From Gremmenia infestans (taxonomy: Eukaryota > Ascomycota > Leotiomycetes > Helotiales > Hamatocanthoscyphaceae): DNA of 64,000 bases. Positions 13,007 through 23,283 of this stretch are shown piece by piece. The position numbers and the translations under genes are program-made. The first letter of the stretch is position 1. Each line of letters begins with the position of its first letter. A model generated the notes under the pieces. It did no database searches and was not told where the DNA came from. It saw only the letters and a program-made list of their open reading frames with translations. Where the stretch lies: assembly GCA_032629725.1 (NCBI GenBank), contig JAFEVB010000015.1:682001-746000 (forward strand), written 5' to 3'.

Positions 13007-15452
13007 TCAATTCCTTTGTCCCTTTTGAGCTCTAGTCAGCGTCTTCTTAGCCTTTTCATCATTGTCAGGCTCGCGCTCGCGCTCCTCGTTGACAGACTGA
13101 GACTGAGCCTGCTGACTATCCGACAATGGCATTCGGCTACTGCGGTTACTCATGCTCTTGGTGGGGTGGTAGCCAAACCACCTGTCGTGCTGCCAGGCCC
13201 GTAGCTGTATTAATGCCGGGTCCTCACGCTTGCGCTTTATGCCTCTTGGTTTGGGCGGGCCCTTGACGGGTTTCTTGTGGCCCTTTTCTGCACGGCCTGT
13301 TGGTTTTATAGTCGTTAGTGGTTTGATTCATTCTTCTTAGGTGTATAGGTGGTAGGTATCTTTGGAATTGGAAGTGGAAGTGGAAGTGGAAGTGGAAGTG
13401 GAAGTGGAAGTGGAAGTGGAAGTGGAAGTGGAATGAGTCAATGAAAGGTAGGTAGATAAGCTTACAAACTTCAAATTGTTGTGACAGTTCAGCGACTTGC
13501 GTTTTGAGCATTGCTATTACACCCCTCAGAGCAGCGACACCCGCAGCATCACCACCGTAGTCGCTCCGCAGATGACTCAGTTCCTCATCATTGATATCAA
13601 CTACGTTCTCGAGCTCCTCGATACGGACTTGCGCGCGTTCGATTTCCGCGTTCAACTCTCTCTGAGTGTCCTCGAGTTCACGCACGTTATCCTGCCATGC
13701 TGATATCTCTTCGTTCAGAGCCACGATCACGATTTCTAGTTCCGTTCCCTCATCACCATCAGAATCGGTAGTAGCTCTTGCTGGCGCTTTCCCGCGCTTT
13801 TTCCCGGCCTTGACCGAGCTTTCTGGGGTAGCGTAAAGGGTGCGCTGGGCCTCTACCGTATCACTGGATAAATTGTCATCCACTCTTGTTTCGAACCCAT
13901 CAATCTGCTCGTGTTGTACACTCATTCCCTGGTTCTTCAAATCCCGAATCTCTTTTTCGTAATTCGCAATCTTCAACTTGGCTACTACTAGCTTGTTCAT
14001 ACTAGATGTGACTGCGGATCTGACCTTTCCAAGTTCTTCTACCAAAGCTTCATCGCGAACTTGGGGGTCTTTAGGGTCCCTGTGTGGTAAGTTGCCCTGT
14101 TCTTCCTCCAATTGCGCTATACGATCTTTTAATTTCACCGCCTGTTTTCGCAGTGTAACGATCACCAAATGCCGGTCGTCGACATTCTGTTCGGAATGTT
14201 CGAGGTCCAGATTCGCCTTTCCTAGCTCGTGCTCTTTGGTTTTGGCCGTAACTTTAAGCTGTGAGATCTCCAGTAGCAAACTTTCAATCCGGGCTTCGCA
14301 GTCTTTGAGGTTCTTATGAGCAGCACCCGACGCTTTTTGTTGGATTGTGGGCTCTGGAACCTCTGCTTGTGCTTTCGTGAGCTTGGATTCAAGATCCTCG
14401 ATATGTGCTTCGAGATCCTCTCGCTCGGTTTCGAGATCTTCGATTGCCTCTTTCTGTCCTGATATTCTCTCTTTTCGTGTATCGATCTCTGTCAACAAAC
14501 TCCTGTCAAAGTCTTGGTGGTCCTCGGCGCCCAAGATAACTTCAATCTGCTGTTGCAAATCTGTAACTTGAGATTCAGCTACCGCTAATTCCCTCCTTGT
14601 TTCTTCTGCATCTGGGTCTGGGCGGGCAGCTTCGAGTCTCTTAACTCGGCTCTGAAGCTTCTTATTCGTAGCTCTTGTATCATGTTCAGCGGCAATGTTT
14701 CGAACAGCCTGTTGGAGAGCTGCAATCGCATCGCGTAACTCCTCTTTAATGGAATCAAGTTTAGTGGCCATGGGTGCCCTAATGCTATCGTTATCCAGAT
14801 CTACCAAGTCAAGGGCGCTGTCAAAGACGTAAGGATTTGTCAAAACTGGAACTATATTCCTAAGATCAATAAGCTGACGAGTTGTGTTAACAACCTGACT
14901 TTGAAGCTCAGCTGCAAGGCGCTTCGCATTCTCGTCGGTCATATCTGGGTCCCTATTGAATCGCTTTATGATCTGCCGTGATTGAGCTAGGTCTATATCA
15001 GAACGATCGCGGGCATCGCGAAGATTGTTGGCTCGGATCCTATGGAACACGGTCCGTTGGCGCTCGCCTGCGAGAAGTTGTAAAGCAGCATCATCGACCT
15101 CTTCGATATCCATTTTCAGCGATGCGAATGCATTACTATCATCATCTCCAATTGCTGCCGAGAGTATCTTCAGAGTTTGAATTCGCTTTGCGACTGCATT
15201 GTTCAGATTTGAGGCCAATTCTCCCACTTAGCCGCTGCCAGGTTGGGCAAATTTTGATGCATCCAATTCTTGCTGTAAAGAGATTATTTTGATTTCCGCT
15301 TTCTGCTGCGCAACAAGAGAACTCTCGAATTCGCCGGCTATGATTTCGAGCCTTTTCGTGTCATTGTTGCTAGCTTTAAAATCATCTTTGAGGTTATTGC
15401 GGATGTTTTCGAATTTGGCTGTAATAGTCCCTGCAGTCTCGTATAACGCCAT
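13007..15452 (-). CDS. Large coiled-coil protein of unknown function with an in-frame TAA
   Basis: I do not recognise the family. The minus-strand frame runs from ATG 15452 through Glu/Lys/Leu-rich heptad-like sequence to a donor at 13465. A 169-nt intron (13465-13297) follows, then a last exon 13296-13007 rich in basic residues (RGIKRKRED, then KAKKTLTRAQ). The frame is interrupted once, by TAA at 15230-15228 after residue 74. Possible readings: (a) removal of an in-frame 96-nt intron 15322-15227 (weak GTTCTC donor, CTAAG acceptor), giving 726 aa; (b) a start at the downstream ATG 15113, giving 645 aa; (c) a nonsense allele. Sequence before and after the stop has the same coiled-coil character. 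The protein is probably structural or a scaffold, but no function is assigned. Confidence 0.7.
13370..13429 (+). repeat. (GGAAGT)10 hexanucleotide repeat inside an intron
   Basis: Ten perfect GGAAGT units lie within the last intron of the minus-strand coiled-coil gene. On the transcript they read as TTCCAC repeats, a pyrimidine-biased tract in mid-intron. One frame reads His-Phe repeats, but that frame is intronic. Confidence 0.95.
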
Positions 15453-16566
15453 GCTTGACAGCAGATATTCTCAGTCTCCAAAGCCCAAGCAGACTTTGTA
15501 ATGAAGGCTCCAGGATCCCTCGCAGGGCAGCAAGTCGCTTGAATGTGGGGTGGTGTCACTCTTTTTAGAATAGAAGCCATTCATACTTAAGAAATACTTT
15601 TGCCTTTGTCTTTAAATCGAATCTATCCAAATGCAGCAACGATAACTTTGTTTGCGGTTCGAAATATTATATTCTTTGTTGTATAACTACACAACGTACC
15701 CTCAATGCAAAACCAAAGCTTCCACCCGGACAACAAAAAACCCTCTATGCGAGGTTCTTTTTGGGGTGGGAGGGGGGGACAATTGAAGCATCGTGCGAAG
15801 AAAGATGAAGAAATTACCAACCACGTACGGAGCCTAAATGGGACCGAATTGATATGTGAATAATTCTGAATGTGTAGGGACAACTGGAAACCCATATTGG
15901 AATCATGCATCTGATGCGTAATTCTCAAGACTTGTGACAACTCTCAATTCCATTCCAGCACTGTTTGATCAGGTAGTTGCATGATGCAAATTGAGACTTT
16001 CAATAAGAGATGATGTGACTAGATAGAATGGAAGTGGCAAAGCAGATATTGCTCCTTGGTGATTCTCTAGGGACCTTTACATATGGAAAATACAGTTTCC
16101 AACTGTATGGCCTGCTTAAAAAATTGGATGTTTCTCTTACCTGAACAAAAAACATCTCGAGGAGAATACTTTGGTGACAAGGACAAGGTAAAGTGTGTGC
16201 TAGCGCATGGCGAAATCTCGCTCAGCTGGTAATATACTCGGACTCGGAGTACCGAAATATAAGTATGATTGGCAGTACTGTACGAATGCGGCACAGGATT
16301 GCGATTGAGACATCCATCTATCGAAATGATGACCAAAAGGATCATATCTATAGCATATAAAATATAACATATAACATATAACATATAACATATAACATAG
16401 CGGAAGTGGCTCCTTGTTAACCAAAGGGACAGGAAGGCCAAGTGTACTTACTGCCTACGTTATACTGTCATCAGCACTCAGCACCTCGACCCCCGAAGCT
16501 ATCCCGGTTGTACTGTATACGGAGCAAGCAGCCATATAAAAGAGAGAATCGATACGGTCTCTAGAA
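15453..16566. other. Divergent intergenic region
   Basis: About 1.1 kb lies between the start of the coiled-coil gene and the first exon of the PaxU-like gene. Short ORFs here show no family signature. It contains the ATAACAT repeat listed separately. Confidence 0.45.
16364..16398 (+). repeat. (ATAACAT)5 tandem repeat
   Basis: Five perfect 7-bp units lie about 170 bp upstream of the PaxU-like gene's ATG. An imperfect unit precedes them. Confidence 0.9.
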
Positions 16567-17574
16567 ATGTCGAAAAACAAGTCGATTACTGGCCTCAGCC
16601 ATTTCTCGCGTTTGAACCAAGCTGTCTTCTTGCATCAGCCGTCGATTGCGAAGACTAGAACGTCTCAGGGTCCAGACCTCATCCTAATATTAGGATGTAA
16701 GCCAAATTTCCATACCAAAAAAGCTATATTTTCCGTGTGAGCTCCGGAGCTGAGGGCCACGTCAGGTTTCACAGTACTATATGTGGGGTCCCGGGTCTTG
16801 AGACAGCTCTGGAGCTCTTTAGCTCCTCTCTACTCCAATTCAGCCTCTTCTCGTACTAATTCATCGATAGGGATGGATGCTCAGCCGCGACATATTGCGA
16901 AATACACAGCTGGATATGAGAAACTCTACCCCTGTGCGCGCATTCTCGCCATCACAACGAGCTCTGTGGACGCCGCCTTCAGAACAACCAGCGCAAACCT
17001 CAACCGCGTGAAGCCAGCCCTCGAGATCCTCTATACCCTCCCAGCAGATGCGAAGCTGCTCGTTCATTTCTTCTCCAACGGGGGTGCCGTGACAAACACC
17101 CTGATCTCCAAAGCATATGCCAAGAAAACGGGGCGGCCATTGCCAGTCAGTGCGCAGATTTTTGACAGCACTGTTGGGCGCGCTTCCTACGAAGCTACCG
17201 TGCGAGCTTTCTCTCTCGGTCTCCCTAAGAACATCATTGCGCACCTGCTCGGCGTGTTCATTCTGAGGATGTTGTTGGGGCTGTATATCCTGGGGAACCT
17301 ACTTCTAGGCAGGGAAGATTTGGTAGAGGCTGCCCGGAGAGCCCTCAATGATAAGACTTTACTTGACCTCAACACCCCACGTCTCTATATCTACAGCGTT
17401 GCTGATGACATGGTTGCGTGGCAAGATGTCGAAGAACACGCTAAAGACGCAAAGAGGCTGGGATACACTGTTTATATGGAGAAGTACCAGGACAGTGGCC
17501 ATGCAGCGCACATGTTGGTGGACGCAGAGAGATACTGGGGAGCTGTTGACAGATTATGGCACACGGTTTTGTAA
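16567..17574 (+). CDS. PaxU/TMEM53-like (DUF829) alpha/beta hydrolase
   Basis: Two exons (16567-16696 and 16871-17574) encode 277 aa. The 174-nt intron ends with a TACTAAT branch site shortly before its TAG. The junction recreates the family signature LILILGWMDAQPRHIAKYT, which confirms the splice. An ATG at 16783 that opens a longer single ORF lies inside this intron and should not be used. Hydrolase features are the nucleophile-elbow-like HFFSNGGA, the acidic-residue region YSVADDMVAW and the late His in DSGHAAHM. PaxU was named from the paxilline cluster, but close relatives are common outside clusters, and no terpene or polyketide genes are nearby. Substrate unknown. Confidence 0.85.
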
Positions 17575-18169
17575 TGAAAAAGTATATTCTTGAAGAGACG
17601 TGGATGCTCGCAAGGGATTTTGTTTGGGCCTCTTGTAGCATGAATGCTGAAATTTCGCTGTCTTGCTTTTCAACAGTAGGTTGGCTGTTTCCACAAGTAG
17701 GTCACGGTTGTAGTTTCCCCTCCTGGAGCGGACTACTAGCAGACCTTACCTAGTTAGACTGTATTTAGGCAAACCTTAGGTAGGCTGCTCATGTGGCAGG
17801 CAGTGCCAGGCACTACTCAAGTCGGTTCAAAACTACTAGGTAGGGTAGGTAGTAGGTACTCCGCAGTATCACGACCACGACTTTCCCCTCTATTCAAATG
17901 ACGTTGGTGTTGTACGGCGTAAAGGAAGCTAAATGGGCATGGACGTAGAAAGTGCGAATCGAATCATTTGACAGATTCAGGAAGCTAAATGGGGGAATGT
18001 AGAAAGTGCGAATCATCCTGTCATTTACTAAGGTCCCCTTAGCTTTCTATATGTCTATCCTCAAATATCCCTTAACTTACATTTGCTCATTGAACACACT
18101 TCCCCGAACCACACCAACCACACAAACACATTTCCACAGATACTGTACTGTACAACCAAGATCTTTACA
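17575..18169. promoter_or_regulatory. Intergenic region upstream of the MAPEG gene
   Basis: It contains dense ACCTAGGTA-like strings (about 17745-17870). A near-duplicate is also present: GGAAGCTAAATGGG, then GTAGAAAGTGCGAATC, occurs twice (about 17926-17960 and 17980-18015). No gene is visible. Confidence 0.5.
17926..18015 (+). repeat. Short direct duplication in a promoter
   Basis: The blocks GGAAGCTAAATGGG and GTAGAAAGTGCGAATC appear twice in the same order, with slightly different spacing. The repeat lies about 150-250 bp upstream of the MAPEG start codon. It could be a local tandem duplication of a regulatory stretch. Confidence 0.8.
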
Positions 18170-18863
18170 ATGGCGTCTCCGATTTCAATCACGCCCAGGT
18201 TACTTCGTAGGTCCCTTTCTCACAAACGTCCGAGGTTTATTGCCACCTCAAAAGCTTCAGACGAGTTAGATCGTCTGCCCCCCTTCTCCGAACCTCACCC
18301 TCACTTCCCAGCCCCATGACATGACTCTTCACCAAAGACAAACGTCCATCTCCATGCACACTTCACTTATAAATTATAGCAATCACGGGTACATGGGCTG
18401 CACCCTTCGCCGTCTACGCCGCCGTCCTCTCCTCCCGCATCGTCGCGAAACGCATGAAGACCGAGAAGTTCATCGGCGAGAAATCCGTAAGCCGTCAGCC
18501 CTCTTATCTCCCCCGACTTCCACTCCAATCTAACAGAGCCGTTCGTTCTAGTCCAGCATCGACGGTGTTGACACCCTCCAGACAGCAGTCCGCTGCCAAG
18601 GAAACTTCCTCGAGAACGTCCCCCTTGCTTTCATTTTCCTCGCGCTCTGCGAGCTCAACGGCGGCAACCGGAAGAACCTAAACTATGCCATGGGCGTCTT
18701 CCTTGCTCTGCGTATTGCGCATGCAGAGGGTGGCCTCATGCTGCAAGGCTCGTATGGTACCAATGGAGTTGGACGGCCAATTGGTTACTTTGGTAGCACT
18801 GGTGTGGTAACCGGATTGGCGGCTTATGCTGCTTATTTGGTCAAGGGATATTGGGGCTTTTAG
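18170..18863 (+). CDS. MAPEG family membrane protein (microsomal GST-like)
   Basis: Exons 18170-18206, 18380-18486 and 18552-18863 encode 151 aa, the normal size for the membrane-associated eicosanoid/glutathione metabolism family. The start MASPISITPRLL joins across a 173-nt intron to ITGTWAAPFAVYAAVLSSRIV (first membrane helix). The family core follows: CQGNFLENVPLAFIFLALCE, then LNGGNRKNLNYAMG and RIAHAEGGLM. Four hydrophobic segments are plausible. Relatives conjugate glutathione to lipophilic substrates or act as peroxidases in the ER membrane. The fungal branch is mostly uncharacterised, so the substrate is not inferred. Confidence 0.87.
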
Positions 18864-19246
18864 AGAGGAGAGGAGACAATGAGAGGCCTCTTCGAATTGC
18901 AGGGATTATTTGTGCTTGCCAGCCTCTGTAGCATAACAATCGCGAAAGAATATCGAGGAAGGAATGTGGACGTATTCACTAGAAATAAGAAATGTTGCAT
19001 TTAATATATCACCATCACAGGCTCCCAAGAAGTGACGGTAAAGTCTTTTCTATTGTACAAGTGAGTAATCAACACAAAGACTAGTAGAAGCCACCCAAAA
19101 GCAGAACTGCAATCAAACTGTGATCTCTACCAATGTGAATATAATTTCAAAGCACTGGGGTCCTAGGTTAGTAGTGGAATGTTCAATTGAAATATGTCCT
19201 CAAACCTGAACTTTAGACAGCTTGCATAAACGGCCAATCCAGGTTT
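18864..19246. other. Convergent 3' region
   Basis: It holds the 3' ends of the plus-strand MAPEG gene and the minus-strand BBP gene. No gene is visible. Confidence 0.45.
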
Positions 19247-21458
19247 TTACGCAGGGGGTGGAGGTGGGGGTGGCTGATCCGACGGCGGTGGTGGGGGAGC
19301 ATTTTCTGATGGTGGTGGTGGAATGCTCGAGGCTGGAGGGGGTGGCGGTGGGCTACCAGCAAACTGTTGCAAGAGCGCACTGATGCCAGCACTGCTCAAT
19401 CCAGGAGGAGCTGCAAGTCCAGGTGGAGCACCCATTGCTTGCTGAGGAGGGTATCCACCAGCGTAACCAGGAGCAGAATAACCAGAATAACCAGAAGCGG
19501 CAGCTCCAGGGAATGCAGGGGCTTGTTGTTGTTGTTGTTGCTGCCATGGAGCGGCGGAGCCAGAAGCTCCAGATTGGCCACCATAATAGGCATCGCCGCC
19601 ACGATTGTCGCTTCCTCGGCCACGATCTCTAGCCCAAGGTGCAGCACCTCCGGCAGGAGCCGAGTCACGTCCATCGTAACCCCCTTGCTCACCAGAGCGC
19701 TTTTGCCACGGAGCAGCTGCGCCAGTAGGGCCACGTTGCCAGGGCTTGATGTCGGCGTCAGGAGGTCCTTGTTCAAACCCACCTGCCGGACCAGACTCAA
19801 TGCGTTGTGGGGCATCTCCAGTGGGTGGAGCACCAGAAAGTTCTTGCATAAGTTGCTGTGCACTGTTAGTATTCTAATATAATACCAAGGAGGGGGGGGG
19901 AGGGGATGGTTGGTTTCAAGCTTACCTCATACTCTCTGTCGACGGCATCTCCAGCACCAATTTGACCTGCTGCTGGAGGTCGAGCACCACCGGGACCATC
20001 GTTACGCCAATTAGCACCACGTTGTCTACGAACCATTAGCCTTCTATTTCTATCAAAGGAATACTGTCTTGCTAACCTATCGGGACAGTCACGGGCCATA
20101 TGACCAGCATTGCCACAAACGCGACAGATGATGTTAGCGGTGAAGTTTCGCTGTTCAGGGCAGTCTAGTTTTCGATGACCTATTTGACCGCAGTTTTGGC
20201 AAGCTTGATTCTCATCATCACGGAGGGTACCATTGAGAGCAGCCAGCTCACGAAGTTGGTTGCGCTTAAGCTCGTTCTGTCCTTCTGGAATGGATGCAGC
20301 CTATAAGATGTCAGCAGATGGATTCTGAAAGAAGATGAGCTCGAGAGAAACTTACAGTCTCAATGATGTTGTGAATCAATTTCTTGGCCTTATTGACTTT
20401 CTCTTCAGTGTCGGCCATGATCAAACAGTGGAGATCCTCTTCCTGGTTACTGGTGTGAGCTGCATCAGAGCGACCTTTTCCTTCCTTGACGGATCCTTTT
20501 CCACGGATAGCAATTTTGGCAAGTGATTCTGTTTCCATTTTTTTCAAAGTATTGCCACGAGGACCAATAAGTAAACCAACTTTAGTAAGCGCAAGCTAGT
20601 GTTAGTGTATGATCAAAAGCTAAGAGCAAATAGTGAGTGACAGGTTAGTGATGATAGTGCATGCGCACTTTCTTCAAATGCCACACACCATCACACGATA
20701 ATGAAAAGAGGCTCAGGAGTGGATGTTAGAAGGGTTAGAGGGTTAGCAATCATACTGAAGTTAATTTCTGGGTAGTCATTGACCGGCACGTAAACTTTCT
20801 CCTGTGTCTTAGTAGGACGGCGATAATCCTGCGGAGGATGATAGTTAGGGATGACTTTCATGGCCTTCTCAATAAGCTTGTGGCGCTCGTCTTCAAGACG
20901 CTTCCGATAACGATACTCTCGAGTATTAACACGGCGACCGAAGTTGTCATATTGAGGAGGAGGAGATGGTGATCTGCAGATGATTAGTTGTGTGGTTGGG
21001 CTTTGGAAAGAGTGAGCATACCGATCACCATCGGCTGGGACGACATCATCGATACGGAGCTTCTGGCTGATCTCCTCGATACGCAAATGGAGAGTGTAAG
21101 CTTCGAGCTGCTCGCTGGTCATATTTGCCATGATGGCTGTCGGAAGGCCCATCAAACCAGCAGCCTTGTTCTCCGTCGCGTCGCCCCAGCGGTTTCTCTT
21201 CTTGCGGCGTCGTGATCCATCTTCGGCGGAGGTGGGTTCCTCTTTGACTGTATGTGTGTTAGCTGAGTATATTTCATGCGGGAGGTGAAGATACATACCT
21301 CTGGTAGGGCTGCGACCGCGCTTGAAGCTGGGAGCTTCTGCTTGCGCTTGATTGTAGCCACCTTCGTCGCGAGGAGATGCGCTGTCGCCGCCAAATTTGC
21401 GTCGATTTCCCAGAGGGATGTTGTTAGAACCTGTGCTTCCTTGTTGTCGCCACGCCAT
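19247..21458 (-). CDS. MSL5: Branchpoint-bridging protein (BBP/SF1)
   Basis: It binds the intron branch-site sequence during early (commitment complex/E complex) spliceosome assembly. Seven minus-strand exons (21458-21299, 21247-21022, 20973-20756, 20579-20356, 20300-20077, 20025-19926, 19855-19247) join to 586 aa with all phases consistent. In order: a basic N-terminus with RRRKKRNRWGD, the helix-hairpin segment (SEQLEAYTLHLRIEEIS), a maxi-KH/QUA2 domain with VNDYPEINFIGLLIGPRGNT split across exons 3 and 4, two CCHC zinc knuckles (CQNCGQIGHRKLDC and CRVCGNAGHMARDC), and a Gly/Ala/Gln-rich to polyproline C-terminus. The gene is itself intron-rich. Its introns carry CTAAC/TACTAAC-type branch sites, the sequence its own product binds. 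Start 21458 fits the family (MAWRQQGSTGSNN). Confidence 0.96.
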
Positions 21459-21979
21459 CTTGAAGGTCGGTGAAGGTCAGTTCTGCAGTTTATGATGTAT
21501 GGAAAGGAAACAAAATAGTCTAGGGCAGGGCAAAAACGATTAGGTATGGGGTTCCCTAAAAGGGAAAGGTGCATGAGCGTAAAGCGTTTTCGGATAAGCG
21601 AGGCTACCCTACCCTACCTTAGGCGCAGCGCAGCTTCTCTCAGCACGTGATGGTCAATAAGCTTATGGATGTTTAATTTTCTCTCTCTCTCTCAAAAACG
21701 AGGTATTATTAACAGCATTTGAAGTTATCATAGTAAAACAATGTAAATGCACATAACAAGGACGCATTGGACTCTGTCTTCACGTGATGTGGCAATTGGA
21801 TTACCAAATTACCTTACCTACCTCCGTATGCCGCGGATTATCAAGCACTGTGGGGTAATAATACAATGATCCATTCTTCCATGGTCTTGGTCTTGCTCCC
21901 ATCAGATATATATCCCACACCACCTCTTCCACACACTCAAATAACAACCAGCATCACTCACTTGTCAAACTAATTCAAC
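21459..21979. promoter_or_regulatory. Divergent promoter BBP / glutathione S-transferase
   Basis: About 520 bp separates two divergent starts. A CT repeat, CACGTGA twice (about 21642 and 21782) and ACCTACC strings are visible. A TATATATCCC element lies near 21905, upstream of the GST gene. Confidence 0.5.
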
Positions 21980-23038
21980 ATGGCTTCCCGTCCAAACATC
22001 CACTTGTACACAACCCAAACCCCCAATGGCATCAAGATATCCATCACCCTTGAAGAACTCGGCCTGCCGTACCAGGTAACAAAGATCGATATTTCAAAAG
22101 ACACCCAGAAGGAGCCATGGTTCTTAGAGATAAACCCCAATGGGCGAATACCAGCTCTCACGGATACATTTGAGGATGGCAAGACAATCAATCTTTTCGA
22201 ATCTGGTAGTATCCAGCAGTATCTTGTAGATCAGTATGACAAGGACTACAAGATCTCTTACCCACGAGGATCGCGCGAGTACTATGAAGTTAACAATTGG
22301 GTCAGTCACATGCACCTTTGTGAGAAGGGGTTTGAAGCTGATATGGGCTTATAGCTGTTTTTCCTCAACGCAGGTGTTGGACCGATGCAGGGACAAGCGA
22401 ATCATTTCGGTCGTTATGCACCTGAACGCAGTAAGTACCTAAACTTCATCACGTTCTATTAAAGACGATAACCAGGCTCCTCCTCGAAATCGTCTCATCT
22501 TCACCCACAGATTTCCACACACCCAACCCCTCCATCTCAAACTAACTTGGCCCAGTCGAATACGGCGTAAAGCGCTACACCAATGAGACCCGCCGTCTCT
22601 ACGGCGTGCTCAATACCCAGCTCGAGAAATCTACCTCGGGCTATCTAGTTGGTGACAAATGTACTATCGCCGACATAGCTCACTGGGGCTGGATTGCTGC
22701 TGCTTTCTGGGCTGGTGTTGATATCAATGAATTCCCAGCGCTAAAGGCGTGGGATGACAGGATGCTAGCTCGACCCGGTGTGGAGAAAGGCAGACATGTT
22801 CCAGAGCCTCACAGAATGAAGGTAAGAGAGCCCAGATGGCCTAAAGCATACCTTCCAAATTCTCTATCAGGAGTGGATGGCGGCGCTTGAGCTATCCTGC
22901 TGTGTAGGAGTCGGGAAGTACCTAACTAATTTTCATCCTTTATAGGAGCTTGCAAAGGATCTAAAAGAAACAGAACGGCAGGCTGAGGAAGCTAGGGCTT
23001 GGATTCAGAAAGGGATGGCAGCGGACGCTAAGAAATAG
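21980..23038 (+). CDS. Ure2-like glutathione S-transferase
   Basis: Exons 21980-22300, 22355-22430, 22556-22821 and 22946-23038 encode 251 aa. The thioredoxin-fold N-terminus shows LYTTQTPNGIKISITLEEL, then EINPNGRIPALTD and FESGSIQQYL. The helical C-terminal domain shows GPMQGQANHFGRYAPER, then YLVGDKCTIADIAHWGW. These are hallmarks of the Ure2p/YghU-like (nu-type) GST group, in which an Asn or Thr near the N-terminus contacts the disulfide or thiol. There is no prion-like Asn-rich head as in yeast Ure2, so a detoxification or disulfide-reductase role is more likely than nitrogen signalling. That last point is inference. Confidence 0.9.
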
Positions 23039-23283
23039 ATGGTTAATCCGAAAGGGGATAGAAAAATGATTTATAGAACCACATTGTGTCAGACACTGAG
23101 ACTTTCTTCCTCAAGAGAACGGTGTTGATATAATACAAGGCGGCCACAAGGGTATTCTACAACGCAATATTTAAATGCTCCATGCCAAACTCCCGCTCAA
23201 ATGCGCAAAATGATAATGTCAGACCATGTGAGACGATCCTGCCGCTTCTAATGAGGACATACGAGTGGGACTTAATTACAGTG

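Noticed and set aside
12833..13204. Plus-strand 123-codon ORF
   Set aside because: It overlaps the antisense of the last exon of the coiled-coil gene and has no recognisable content.
13224..13465. His-Phe repeat tail of the coiled-coil protein
   Set aside because: It is the (TTCCAC)n tract of an intron read as protein. Splicing 13465-13297 gives a better, basic C-terminus and keeps the frame.
16783..16870. ATG at 16783 as start of the PaxU-like protein
   Set aside because: It lies inside an intron with a TACTAAT branch site. The exon at 16567 restores the conserved GWMDAQPRH junction.
16567..18863. PaxU-like plus MAPEG genes as part of a secondary-metabolite cluster
   Set aside because: No backbone synthase, P450, transporter or cluster regulator is nearby. 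Both families are common outside clusters.
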